NCBI GenBank assembly: GCA_030647775.1
Contig: JAUSJC010000005.1
Coordinates: 31,361-95,360 of the forward strand
DNA length: 64,000 nucleotides
DNA from: Candidatus Curtissbacteria bacterium
GTDB lineage: Bacteria; Patescibacteria; Microgenomatia; Curtissbacterales; GWA2-41-24
Reading direction: 5' to 3'
This document shows, in pieces, positions 32,246-39,575 of the stretch. Position numbers and translations under genes: made by a program. Every line of letters starts with the position of its first letter. Position 1 is the first letter of the stretch. The notes under the pieces are model-generated. The model had not been told where the DNA came from and made no database searches. It saw only the letters and a program-made list of their open reading frames with translations.

Positions 32246-33192
32246 GTATCCTTCTTTTTAACTTCATGTCCGCCGAAAGCATTGCGAAGTGCCGCAACCA
32301 TTCTTGCCGCAAAACTTCCGGAAACCGCTTCGTCTTGTCTGGACCTGGATCTAAAATCTCTTGACGCTTCGATAATTTCCACCGGCACTTCTTCTTCTTT
32401 GGCTTGCTCGATCATCCAATCCCCCTCACCGGACGCATCAATGTAACCGGTAATTTGGGCAAGCTTAGGATCTTTTTCAAGTGCCTCTATAGTTCTTGCC
32501 ATCATAAATCCGGAGTTGAGAGTCCCTTTTTGGTAAAGCTTGGCAACTCCCAAAAGGTCTAAATTGTATGGTGATTTTTCCAAAACTCCAAAACCTTCGC
32601 CAATAGACTGCATAATTCCGTATTCGATTCCGTTGTGGACCATCTTTACAAAATGCCCCGCCCCGCCCTCTCCAAAATATTCATGGCCTCCACCCGGTTT
32701 TGCCAGTGAGTCTAAAATCGGTTTGAGGTATTCATAACCTTCGACGTTGCCGCCGGCCATTAAAGGGTATCCGTCGGTTGCGGCAATAATTCCACCGGAA
32801 ACTCCAATCCCCAAAAACTTAATCCCTTTCCCCTGAAAATATTCATACCTTCTTTGCGTATCGCTAAATCTGGCGTTGCCACCATCAATAACGACATCTC
32901 CGGCTTCCACATATTCGGCAACTCCCCCCGGCCCCATCAAATTTTCCTCCGTCGCTTGTCCTGCCGGCAGCATCAGCCAGACGATCCGTGGTTTCTCTAA
33001 CTTTACAACCAGATCTTCTATCGATTCTGCCGCTTTTAAATTATCCTTCCAGTTAAATTTTGATATTTGATTTTTGATATTTGATATTCTCTCTCTCGTC
33101 CTGTTCCACACCACAACCTCATGCCCCTCGCTAAGAAGCTTCATCACCATTCGATTGCCCATTCTTCCAAGACCAATAAAACCGAGCTTCAT
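32224..33192 (-). CDS. gnd: 6-phosphogluconate dehydrogenase (decarboxylating), short type
   Basis: Forms ribulose 5-phosphate with release of CO2. The ATG at 33192 (MKLGFIGLGRMGNRM) is the family start, and the promoter ends 7 bp before it. Motifs: VVWNRTRERI, VIDGGNARFSDT, GVSGGIIAATDGYPLMAGG, and the catalytic GAGHFVKMVHNGIEYG. At about 322 residues it belongs to the shorter GndA-like form. Its last eight or so residues are encoded by an intergenic repeat. Confidence 0.94.
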   Translation of the reverse strand: MKLGFIGLGRMGNRMVMKLLSEGHEVVVWNRTRERISNIKNQISKFNWKDNLKAAESIEDLVVKLEKPRIVWLMLPAGQATEENLMGPGGVAEYVEAGDVVIDGGNARFSDTQRRYEYFQGKGIKFLGIGVSGGIIAATDGYPLMAGGNVEGYEYLKPILDSLAKPGGGHEYFGEGGAGHFVKMVHNGIEYGIMQSIGEGFGVLEKSPYNLDLLGVAKLYQKGTLNSGFMMARTIEALEKDPKLAQITGYIDASGEGDWMIEQAKEEEVPVEIIEASRDFRSRSRQDEAVSGSFAARMVAALRNAFGGHEVKKKDTRIDPNS

Positions 33193-33199
33193 AGTATTG

Positions 33200-33228
33200 A
33201 TAATATAATTATTGTTCGAGCGAAGCAA
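33200..33228 (-). promoter_or_regulatory. Promoter of gnd
   Basis: On the minus strand: TTGCTT (33223-33228), 17-bp spacer, TATTAT (33200-33205), 7 bp to the ATG at 33192. The -35 lies at the edge of a repeat copy. Confidence 0.5.
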
Positions 33229-33265
33229 GAAGAATAAGCTCTCTTATTGTTCGAGCTTGTCGAGA
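33220..33265. repeat. AAGCTCTCTTAT and TTCGAGCTTGTCGAGAA repeats
   Basis: AAGCTCTCTTAT at 33236-33247, followed by TTCGAGCTTGTCGAGAA (about 33250-33266). It lies between gnd and the first GIY-YIG gene. The second part pairs in inverted orientation with the palindrome at the other end of that gene. Confidence 0.7.
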
Positions 33266-33266
33266 A

Positions 33267-33578
33267 CTACCACTGATTTGACCATTCACCATTAATTAGT
33301 TTTCGTTTCTTTTCTTGATTCCAATCTTTAATTTGTCTCTCACGTGCTCGGGCAGTAGGTAAATCGGTATGTTCTTCAACATATACTAATTTTTTGACTC
33401 CATGTTTAGCCGTGTACTTACCTCCAAGGCCTGATATATATTGCTCCAATCTTAACTCTGGTCTCCATGTCAACCCAGTGTAATAGGTATCATCAAGACA
33501 CTCGATAATGTAGACATACCATTTCCAATTTTTCTGTAAGGCACTTCTCGACTTCGCTCGAAGAATATAGCTGGACAC
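33267..33578 (-). CDS. GIY-YIG single-domain endonuclease (UPF0213-like), copy 1
   Basis: A 103-residue protein of the YhbQ/UPF0213 group. Catalytic features: YVYIIECLDDTYYTG (the GIY-YIG strands), LTWRPELRLEQY with the Arg, and the metal-binding Glu in ARERQIKDW. It starts GTG in the context GTGTCCAG, shared with copy 2 (38929). Residues 4-17 (YILRAKSRSALQKN) precede the usual N-terminus and are encoded by a TTCGAGCGAAGTCGAGAA palindrome. A related palindrome in inverse orientation borders the 3' end. Confidence 0.85.
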   Translation of the reverse strand: MSSYILRAKSRSALQKNWKWYVYIIECLDDTYYTGLTWRPELRLEQYISGLGGKYTAKHGVKKLVYVEEHTDLPTARARERQIKDWNQEKKRKLINGEWSNQW

Positions 33579-33583
33579 TGTTT

Positions 33584-34294
33584 TTAGATATCAATATCTG
33601 TTACCAAGTACGATTTAATTGGAGCCTTTCTGTAAAAAATTGCGGGGTATTTTTGCATATCGTTTTCGGCATCATCAAGCATTTCTTGTAAGGCTTCTTT
33701 CTTCCCCTCCCCAAAAACCAAAATCACAAAATTTGTAAACTGGCCAAGCGCTTTTAAAGTTAAAGTTATTCTTTGCGGAAATTTGTTATCAACAGTCTCT
33801 CCAACAACATAATCAGGACTGTGGGTAGCGAGGCTATTTGGGAAAATCCCAGCGGTGTGCATGTTGCTCCCTACCCCTGGTATACCCACCCTTCTAGGAA
33901 ATCTTTTAAATAAATCTTCAATCGCTAAATTGTAATCCTCAACAGTCTGTTGAAAATCGGCTCCTGACAATACTTTTCTTGATTCAATACGATGTTTATC
34001 TGCAAAATCCTTTACCCCCATTTCTCTCATTAATAATTCGTTGCTATCTTTATGAAACGGCTCTCCGTATCTTTCATCTATCACGCAAATAGAGCCAGGC
34101 AATACATCATCGGGCTCAACAATCATCTTTGAGTAATCAGAAGAAGTACCGCCGGAAAGGGCCAAAAGCGTTTGTCCGTCAACCAAGGTCCTTAAAAGAT
34201 CATGAGCCTTCGTCTGCCCTTCTTCTCGGCTGGCAACTTTTATAACCTCAATCATTCCAGACCCTCCTTCAGGAAGTTGAACAAATTCATTCAT
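33584..34294 (-). CDS. pgl: 6-phosphogluconolactonase
   Basis: Hydrolyses the Zwf product. A 236-residue member of the glucosamine-6-phosphate isomerase/6-phosphogluconolactonase family: LLALSGGTSSDYSKM, VIDERYGEPFHKDSNELLM and GIPGVGSNMHTAGIFP, where G-G-x-T and DER are the substrate-binding signatures. The start overlaps cysS by 8 bp; ATG 34255 is an alternative start. With zwf and gnd it completes the oxidative pentose phosphate branch. Confidence 0.88.
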   Translation of the reverse strand: MNEFVQLPEGGSGMIEVIKVASREEGQTKAHDLLRTLVDGQTLLALSGGTSSDYSKMIVEPDDVLPGSICVIDERYGEPFHKDSNELLMREMGVKDFADKHRIESRKVLSGADFQQTVEDYNLAIEDLFKRFPRRVGIPGVGSNMHTAGIFPNSLATHSPDYVVGETVDNKFPQRITLTLKALGQFTNFVILVFGEGKKEALQEMLDDAENDMQKYPAIFYRKAPIKSYLVTDIDI

Positions 34295-35645
34295 TTTTTA
34301 TGACTTTCCATTTTGAACCTTCGAACGTATCTTCAATCACTACACCCATTTCCAAAAGTTCTTCGCGTATTTTATCACTTTCTTCAAAATTTCCCGCCTT
34401 CCTCAATTCCTCTCTCTCATCAATTAGTTCCTTTGCCCCTTTTGGCAAAACCGCTTTTTTAATTTCTCCAAGTCCAAGCCCCAAAACCTCATCCATTACC
34501 AAAATTGACCGGTGCTTTGCCGAAGTCGGGTTATCGCTTTTTACCGTTTCCCACATTATCGCGATGGCCCTCGGCATATCCAAATCGTTATTGACGGCGT
34601 TTTTGAAATCGTTCTCCAGCCCCGCGCATCCGATTTTTGGATCATCCCAAGTCGCAATCTGATCACGCAAATTGGAAAGAGCGTTTTGCGCCGCCTCCAA
34701 ACTTTCCCAAGTGAAATTTAATTTAGAACGATAGTGTGCGGTCAAAAATAAATACCGGAGTGCAAGCGGCTCAAAACCCTGCCTGCCGGCAGGCAGGCCT
34801 TTTTTAATAACATCACTAAGCGTATAAATATTTCCAAGGCTCTTTGACATCTTTTGCCCGTCTACTAAAAGATGTTCTCCCTCCAACCAAAAGTTTACAA
34901 ACTTCTTACCCGTTGCCGCCTCGCTTTGGGCAATTTCGTTTTCGTGGTGTGGAAACAAAAGATCGACACCGCCGCAATGGATATCAAAATGCTCGCCCAG
35001 TGCCTCCATACTCATTGCGCTGCATTCAATATGCCAACCAGGCCGACCCTCACCAAACGGCGCCGGCCAACTGGGCTCTCTATCTTTTTTATTTTTCCAA
35101 AGCGCAAAATCACTCCAAGATTCTTTGTCGTATAAATCGTCGTTAATTCTTGCGCCTTTTTTTAACTGGCGCTTTTCTAAACCAGAAAGCTTTCCGTAAT
35201 CCGGAAATTTTTCAACCGAAAAATAAACTCCGTCATCCGCCTTGTAAGCAAAACCTTTATCCAGAAGCACTACGATGATTCGTATCATCGTAGTGATATT
35301 TTCTGTTGCTCGAGGATACTCATTTGCTCTTAAGATATTTAGTTTCTCAAGATCCTCAAAAAACGCTCTTTCGTATTTTGCAGTTAAATCTCTTAACTCT
35401 AAACTCTCATCTCTCGCCCTCTTTATAATCTTGTCATCAATATCCGTAATATTCATTACATGATTGACTTTGTAACCATCAAAAGTTAGGGCTTTTTTTA
35501 AAACGTCTTCAAAGACAAACGTCCGCCAGTTGCCAATGTGCACATAGTCGTAAACCGTCGGGCCGCAGGTATACATACCGACTTTGCCATCGACAATCGG
35601 CTTAAACTCCTCAACTTTCTTGGATAAATAATTGTAAAGTTTCAT
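34287..35645 (-). CDS. cysS: Cysteinyl-tRNA synthetase with a palindrome-encoded insert
   Basis: Class I synthetase, 452 residues. The HIGH-type motif is YVHIGNWRTF with MYTCGPTVYD before it; zinc-binding residues include the ECS of WHIECSAMSME and the HHENE stretch; KMSKS is in LVDGQKMSKSLGN. After VIKKG the residues LPAGRQG are encoded by a 20-bp perfect palindrome, then the conserved FEPLALRYLFLTAHYRS resumes. It overlaps pgl. Confidence 0.95.
   Translation of the reverse strand: MKLYNYLSKKVEEFKPIVDGKVGMYTCGPTVYDYVHIGNWRTFVFEDVLKKALTFDGYKVNHVMNITDIDDKIIKRARDESLELRDLTAKYERAFFEDLEKLNILRANEYPRATENITTMIRIIVVLLDKGFAYKADDGVYFSVEKFPDYGKLSGLEKRQLKKGARINDDLYDKESWSDFALWKNKKDREPSWPAPFGEGRPGWHIECSAMSMEALGEHFDIHCGGVDLLFPHHENEIAQSEAATGKKFVNFWLEGEHLLVDGQKMSKSLGNIYTLSDVIKKGLPAGRQGFEPLALRYLFLTAHYRSKLNFTWESLEAAQNALSNLRDQIATWDDPKIGCAGLENDFKNAVNNDLDMPRAIAIMWETVKSDNPTSAKHRSILVMDEVLGLGLGEIKKAVLPKGAKELIDEREELRKAGNFEESDKIREELLEMGVVIEDTFEGSKWKVIKNE
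34778..34797. repeat. 20-bp perfect palindrome inside cysS
   Basis: CCTGCCTGCCGGCAGGCAGG, read in frame as part of GLPAGRQG. The core recurs between the toxin genes (15630-15645). Confidence 0.85.
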
Positions 35646-35716
35646 TTCGAGTTTACGAGAAACAAGCCCTCTTCAGGCCCGCAGTTGAGTTTCGCTCAAC
35701 GAAGACCGCAAGCTTT
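35646..35716. repeat. Composite repeat upstream of cysS
   Basis: On the minus strand: a TGCGGTCTTCG block with an inner GTTGAG/CTCAAC hairpin, CTGCGGGCCT, then a diverged AAGCTCTCTTAT unit directly before the ATG. The same two blocks in the same order lie upstream of yqeY (about 44870-44945). Confidence 0.7.
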
Positions 35717-35720
35717 CTGC

Positions 35721-36107
35721 TTATTCCGCCCCCATGTTCTTGATCTCTGCGTTTGCTTTCGTTTGCGCAACAGTAACATCCATCGATTGTCTCTTCTGCT
35801 CGCGAGTCAGTTCAGATTTTTGAGCCTCCGCTTGTTTTACCTGCTGTTCTTCCGCCATTTCCTTTCTTTTTCGCTTCTGGGAATGCTGGGCGTATATTGC
35901 GGCGATCCTTGCTTTAACTTCTTCCTGGCCCTGTTCACTAAACTCCTTATCTTTCTTGCCCATGGAAACAATATCGTCATCTGTAGGGGCTTGTTTATTT
36001 TGGCTTCCGGTAACTTGTCCAACCACTGACTTCCCGATTTCTTTAATCTCGCTGCCAACTTCACCCAAAACATCGCCAATTACAGAACCGACCCCATCAC
36101 CGTCCAT
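35721..36107 (-). CDS. Small Gln/Lys-rich protein, probably coiled coil
   Basis: The ATG at 36107 gives MDGDGVGSVIGDVLGEVGSEIKEIGKSVVGQVTG, an amphipathic Gly-rich start, followed by a charged Lys/Gln/Glu helix (EEVKARIAAIYAQHSQKRKRKEMAEEQQVKQAEAQKSE). It resembles small uncharacterised CPR proteins (DUF5660-like); I cannot assign a function. TACAAT lies 8 bp before the ATG. It follows recR by 27 bp. Confidence 0.6.
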   Translation of the reverse strand: MDGDGVGSVIGDVLGEVGSEIKEIGKSVVGQVTGSQNKQAPTDDDIVSMGKKDKEFSEQGQEEVKARIAAIYAQHSQKRKRKEMAEEQQVKQAEAQKSELTREQKRQSMDVTVAQTKANAEIKNMGAE

Positions 36108-36115
36108 ATAAGCTA

Positions 36116-36121
36116 ATTGTA
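36116..36121 (-). promoter_or_regulatory. -10 element of the 35721-36107 gene
   Basis: TACAAT on the minus strand, 8 bp before the ATG at 36107. The -35 is weak. Confidence 0.4.
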
Positions 36122-36134
36122 GCAAGAAATGTAG

Positions 36135-36791
36135 TCAGTAGTCCTTGCGGCCTTCGATGGCGCGGCGCAAAGTTACCTCATCGGCATATTCCAGCTCCGC
36201 ACCGATTGGAATCCCCCGGGCAATCCTTGTCGTTTTAATTCCCAAGGGTTTTGTTAAGCGTTGGATATACATCGCCGTCGCTTCCCCTTCCATTGAAGGG
36301 TTCGTCGCTAAAATTAATTCCTTAACTTCTAGGGTCCGACCCTTTTCAACACCGCTTTTCGCATTACTGGAATCCGATTTTGCAAGGGTCGGACCCTTGA
36401 GTCTTGGCAAAAGCTCGTTAATCCTGAGTTCCTCCGGCCCGATATTGTCCAGTGGCGCGATTACCCCATGCAAAACATGGTAAAGCCCGCCAAAACTTCC
36501 GGATTTTTCAATCGCCCAAACGTCTAGCGGATCCTCAACGATACAAATAATCGACCGGTCCCTCTGCGGATCATCACAAATCTCGCAAGGATCCGTTTCC
36601 GTAATATTTTGGCAAATGTGGCAAATTTTAGTTTTGGCTTTAAGGTCTCGCGCGCTATCGGCAAGCTGCTGCGCCAAAGTATCCGGCGCATGCAAAAGGT
36701 AATAAGTAAGCCGCGCCGCGGTTTTTGGCCCGATTCCCGGCAAACTCTCAAACGCTTCGATTAAACTGGCAACAGACTTTGGAACTTTCAT
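36135..36791 (-). CDS. recR: Recombination protein RecR with repeat-bounded insert
   Basis: Zinc-finger/Toprim protein of the RecFOR gap-repair pathway. An N-terminal helix-hairpin-helix (LPGIGPKTAARLTYYLL) is followed by the Cys4 zinc finger CHICQNITETDPCEIC, the Toprim domain (SIICIVEDPLDVWAIEKSG) and the C-terminal VKELILATNPSMEGEATAMYIQRL. Between LLPRLK and EVKEL about 22 extra residues are bounded by two AGGGTC-GACCCT palindromes. It overlaps the upstream 195-residue gene by 4 bp. Confidence 0.94.
   Translation of the reverse strand: MKVPKSVASLIEAFESLPGIGPKTAARLTYYLLHAPDTLAQQLADSARDLKAKTKICHICQNITETDPCEICDDPQRDRSIICIVEDPLDVWAIEKSGSFGGLYHVLHGVIAPLDNIGPEELRINELLPRLKGPTLAKSDSSNAKSGVEKGRTLEVKELILATNPSMEGEATAMYIQRLTKPLGIKTTRIARGIPIGAELEYADEVTLRRAIEGRKDY
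36331..36398. repeat. Pair of AGGGTCCGACCCT palindromes in recR
   Basis: AGGGTCCGACCCTT (36331-36344) and AAGGGTCGGACCCTT (36384-36398) bound a 39-bp interior and are read through in the Toprim domain (KGPTLAK ... EKGRTLEV). A single copy of the same palindrome lies in tig at 50499-50511. Confidence 0.85.
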
Positions 36792-37375
36792 CCTCGGCTT
36801 AAAAATCCCGCAATTGTTTCTTGTGGGCTTTGCATATCAGAAACCCACTCCACGACAGCACGTCCCTCGAGAATCTTTTTCTTGTATAATTCGGCATCAC
36901 TTTCATAACCCTTTCTAGTAGCATCTTCATCGAGCTCTGAGGACAAAAAGCTTCCCAAAACCTTCCCCCACTGCCTCTTTCCCAGACCAGCAGACGGGCT
37001 AAATGAAGAGTGATATTCAGCTCCGTCAGCTAAATCATACTCCAAACAAAACACCCCACGAGATCCATCTGGCTTATTCCAAAAAACCCGACACATATAC
37101 CTATCAATATGGCTAATCGGAGAATCCGTATTGAAAGAATCTCTATTAATATACACTTTGAATTTTCCCTGGGGGGCTCGGGAATGTACCTTAAGCCACT
37201 CAACGTCATACGGAGCATGCGGCAATGTATCAGTGTCGAAAGGTTCATGAAAACGGTAACCTCCCACCAAAGCCAACTCCATCGCTTTATTGACCATCAA
37301 TTTCTGTAAGTTTTCTTTCCCGCCTTTTGACTCTATACCCACAAAAGGCACAAGACTTACTAATCTATCTAGCAT
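36788..37375 (-). CDS. Hypothetical protein, 195 residues
   Basis: Not recognised. A soluble alpha/beta protein with VYINRDSFNTDSPISHIDRYMCRVFWNKPDGSRGVFCLEYDL in the middle and an acidic helical tail. It sits between ybaB and recR and overlaps recR by 4 bp, so it is co-expressed with these DNA-metabolism genes, where other bacteria have the two genes adjacent. Confidence 0.6.
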   Translation of the reverse strand: MLDRLVSLVPFVGIESKGGKENLQKLMVNKAMELALVGGYRFHEPFDTDTLPHAPYDVEWLKVHSRAPQGKFKVYINRDSFNTDSPISHIDRYMCRVFWNKPDGSRGVFCLEYDLADGAEYHSSFSPSAGLGKRQWGKVLGSFLSSELDEDATRKGYESDAELYKKKILEGRAVVEWVSDMQSPQETIAGFLSRG

Positions 37376-37418
37376 AAGTTAAAAAGAAGTATATCAATGT
37401 AGGGGAAAATTAAAAAGA

Positions 37419-37706
37419 TTAGCTCTGTCCAAACATTCCCTTGAGGGAATCGAGGCCGCCCATTTGCTGCATTTTGCGAGCCGCCTGCTTTTGGCTTTCT
37501 TTAACCGCTTCGTTAACGGCTTCGACAATATCGTTTTCGGATCTTCCGTTAACGTTAATTTCTATAAACCTCTGCGCCAAAGTTAATTTAATGTGGACGC
37601 CGTTTTTCTCAATCTCTATCGTTTCGCTGTCCAGGGCCTTTTGGATCGCCATGGCCTCATCGCGCATTTTCTTGAGTTCTTTTAATTGTTGCAGCTTATC
37701 AAACAT
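37419..37706 (-). CDS. ybaB: Nucleoid-associated YbaB/EbfC family protein
   Basis: A 95-residue DNA-binding dimer-forming protein: MFDKLQQLKELKKMRDEAMAIQKAL, a beta core (IEIEKNGVHIKLTLAQRFIEINVNG) and a helical tail (VKESQKQAARKMQQMGG). It sits upstream of recR, as is common, although dnaX lies 4 kb away. A promoter with a ~50-nt leader lies upstream (37764-37792). Confidence 0.9.
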   Translation of the reverse strand: MFDKLQQLKELKKMRDEAMAIQKALDSETIEIEKNGVHIKLTLAQRFIEINVNGRSENDIVEAVNEAVKESQKQAARKMQQMGGLDSLKGMFGQS

Positions 37707-37763
37707 TAAGGATCAAATTTACCCTTCCGAAGCTTTATGCGAAGGAGGGCATCGTAAAGATCA

Positions 37764-37815
37764 ATACTAAAGTTTCAAAGCCGGATTGTCAATTATTCGA
37801 ATCATTTGATAGAAT
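37764..37815. promoter_or_regulatory. Interlocked divergent promoters of ybaB and hpf
   Basis: Minus strand: TTGACA (37787-37792), 17 bp, TAGTAT (37764-37769), towards ybaB. Plus strand: TTGTCA (37786-37791), 18 bp, TAGAAT (37810-37815), 11 bp to the hpf ATG at 37827. The two -35 boxes overlap by five bases. Confidence 0.6.
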
Positions 37816-37826
37816 ACTAATACCCG

Positions 37827-38180
37827 ATGAATATCATCATCTCCGGTATTCACTTTGAAGATTTCCCCGAAACAGAAGATTACGCCAAAGAAAAAGTTTC
37901 TAGACTTTCCAAATACCACAGTAAAATTGAAAAAATAGAAGTCCGGTTATCTGCCGAAAAATCCCACCGCAACGACAAACACGATTTCTCGTGCGAAATT
38001 AGAATCTCAATTCCCGGAGATGACCTGGAAGTAATTGACTACGAAAGATCAATTGACAAAGCAATCGATAAAGCAGTTGAAAGAATAAAAAGGGTCCTTG
38101 TTAAAAATAAAGAGAGACAAGTCTCACTTCAGCACAACAACGGGGTCATTTCTAAACTTCGCAGGATAAAACTTTTCTAA
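37827..38180 (+). CDS. hpf: Ribosome hibernation factor HPF/RaiA-type (short form)
   Basis: A 117-residue ribosome-associated protein of the HPF/YfiA family that blocks the 30S decoding site in resting cells. The fold is visible as IIISGIHFEDFPETEDYAKEKVSRLSKYHSKIEKIEVRLSAEKS, then SCEIRISIPGDDLEVIDYERSIDKAIDKAVERIKRVLVKNKER. No C-terminal dimerisation domain is present. It overlaps the convergent nucleotidyltransferase by 4 bp. Confidence 0.9.
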   Translation: MNIIISGIHFEDFPETEDYAKEKVSRLSKYHSKIEKIEVRLSAEKSHRNDKHDFSCEIRISIPGDDLEVIDYERSIDKAIDKAVERIKRVLVKNKERQVSLQHNNGVISKLRRIKLF

Positions 38181-38596
38181 AAATCTACGGATTTGTTTTT
38201 CAGGTGGGTGGATTTGGCTCTGGTTTCTTTGTACGGCTTAAGCCGGATAACCTTTATCTTGCCAAGCCCGGCCGATTTTAAACCCGCCTTGACGTCGTCA
38301 ACGCTTGCCCACTGGTCATAACCCAAACATATGACGTCCGGCCCAAGTTTTTTAACGGCTTGGTAATAATCGGCTTTGACGCCAAGTACGGCGGCGTCTA
38401 CAATCTTAAGCCCGCGAACTAGTTCCAGCCTTTCCTCCTGGGAAAACAAGGGCTTTTTCCCCTTAATAGTTTCGACATTCCGGTCAAGGCCTACAGATAC
38501 AATTAAGATATCTCCGTACTTTTTAGCCTGCTTAAAAAAATCTGCGTGCCCCGGATGCAGCCCGTCAAAAGCCCCAAAAACAAGAACCTTTTTCAT
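38177..38596 (-). CDS. Cytidylyltransferase-like nucleotidyltransferase
   Basis: A 139-residue protein of the HxGH nucleotidyltransferase family: VLVFGAFDGLHPGHADFFKQAKKYGDILIVSVGLD with the HPGH motif, then LFSQEERLELVRGLKIVDAAVLG. Relatives include TagD, the adenylyltransferase domain of RfaE and archaeal RibL-type FAD synthetase; the short length fits those. The substrate is uncertain. Confidence 0.8.
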   Translation of the reverse strand: MKKVLVFGAFDGLHPGHADFFKQAKKYGDILIVSVGLDRNVETIKGKKPLFSQEERLELVRGLKIVDAAVLGVKADYYQAVKKLGPDVICLGYDQWASVDDVKAGLKSAGLGKIKVIRLKPYKETRAKSTHLKNKSVDF

Positions 38597-38620
38597 ACTG
38601 AAAAAAATTTCATTTTAATT

Positions 38621-38655
38621 TTCGTCATCCCGAATTTATTTCGGGATCTCCGCCG
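38621..38655. repeat. GTCATCCCGAA palindrome 3' of GIY-YIG copy 2
   Basis: GTCATCCCGAATTTATTTCG and following GGATCT form a hairpin (CCCGAAT/ATTTCGGG). On the minus strand it supplies the last codons and the stop of the GIY-YIG gene (AEIPK). A matching element in inverse orientation is at 38932-38960. Confidence 0.8.
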
Positions 38656-38929
38656 CAAGATCATTGAAAAAACGATTCAAGGATTTAATTAAATTTAGCT
38701 TCCAATCCCTATGCCAATTCTTCAATTGTTTTTCTCTTCTGATTGCATCCATCATTGTAGGGAATTCCTCGAAATATACAAGTTTTTTAAGTTTATATTT
38801 TTGTGTGAAACCCTTAATCAAGCCGCTCTTATGTTCCACCACTCTTCTTTCTAAATTGTTCGTGACTCCAACATAGAAAACCGTGTTGTTCAGATTCGTT
38901 AGTATGTAAACATAGCAATTCCTGGACAC
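38636..38929 (-). CDS. GIY-YIG single-domain endonuclease, copy 2
   Basis: A 97-residue GIY-YIG protein of the UPF0213 group: CYVYILTNLNNTVFYVGVTNNLERRVVEH (catalytic strands and Arg), FTQKYKLKKLVYFEEF, and the Glu of RREKQLKNWHRDWK. It starts GTG in GTGTCCAG, as copy 1 does. The gene lies exactly between two palindromic repeats in opposite orientation; the 3' one encodes the C-terminus and stop codon. Confidence 0.87.
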   Translation of the reverse strand: MSRNCYVYILTNLNNTVFYVGVTNNLERRVVEHKSGLIKGFTQKYKLKKLVYFEEFPTMMDAIRREKQLKNWHRDWKLNLIKSLNRFFNDLAAEIPK

Positions 38930-38931
38930 TT

Positions 38932-38960
38932 ATCAAGATCCTGAAACAAGTTCAGGATGA
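38932..38960. repeat. GATCCTGAAACAAGTTCAGG palindrome 5' of GIY-YIG copy 2
   Basis: AGATCCTGAAACAAGTTCAG followed by GATGAC, inverse in orientation to the element at 38621-38655. A third member lies at 45743-45802 beside the HIT gene. Confidence 0.8.
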
Positions 38961-39001
38961 CTCTCTGATTGGATATTTGAAATTAGAAATTTGAAATTCT
39001 C

Positions 39002-39553
39002 CTAAAAACTCCCCTCCATCACCCTTTCTTCAACTATGCTGTCGGCTTTATTTCTTTCAAGGCTTATTAAAATACCTGTGTACTTGGAAAATTTATCGCT
39101 GTCCGACAAATTAAGTGACCAGCTGTTTTTGGTACCCCTCATCACGTCAATTGGCACCGGTCCATCCGCCCCGGTAAGCCAAACCTCATAAGCAACATTT
39201 TTAGGATCCGGCAGTGTCGCTGAAACATCAAGCTTATAGATACCCGCGCCATACGAACGGGTCGCTGTCGCCCTGGCTTCTCCCCCATACTTAATATCCG
39301 TCAGGGTTATCGTCTGTGTCGCTAAATTTACCCCGCCCGAAGCGACAGTGGTCTTACCAATCATTACCGGTTTTAAACCAAATGATGCGTCCTTAAGGGT
39401 AACATCCGATCCGCCGCCAAATCCGTCGCCGACGGAAAAATTTTTGAGAAAAAATATCACAACTGTGATAACAACAACCAGTACCAAAATCCTAAGTATC
39501 CTGTTATTCTTAAATTTTTTTTTGGGAGGAAAAGAGTTTGAAAGGTCACGCAT
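39002..39553 (-). CDS. Membrane-anchored protein with an anti-sigma-K-like outer domain
   Basis: A 183-residue protein with a basic cytoplasmic start, one membrane helix (ILRILVLVVVITVVIFFL) and a beta-rich outer domain (VNLATQTITLTDIKYGG, YKLDVSATLPDPKNVAYEVWLTGADGPVPIDVM, TGILISLERN). The last region resembles the outer domain of RskA-type proteins. There is no cytoplasmic anti-sigma segment long enough to bind sigma, so the function is open. Confidence 0.6.
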   Translation of the reverse strand: MRDLSNSFPPKKKFKNNRILRILVLVVVITVVIFFLKNFSVGDGFGGGSDVTLKDASFGLKPVMIGKTTVASGGVNLATQTITLTDIKYGGEARATATRSYGAGIYKLDVSATLPDPKNVAYEVWLTGADGPVPIDVMRGTKNSWSLNLSDSDKFSKYTGILISLERNKADSIVEERVMEGSF

Positions 39554-39575
39554 TAAACCTTAGATTACCACAAAA

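Noticed and set aside
35646..35716. T-box riboswitch upstream of cysS
   Set aside because: The GCGGGCCT block also precedes yqeY, which is not a synthetase gene, so it is a dispersed repeat. No specifier loop or terminator is visible.
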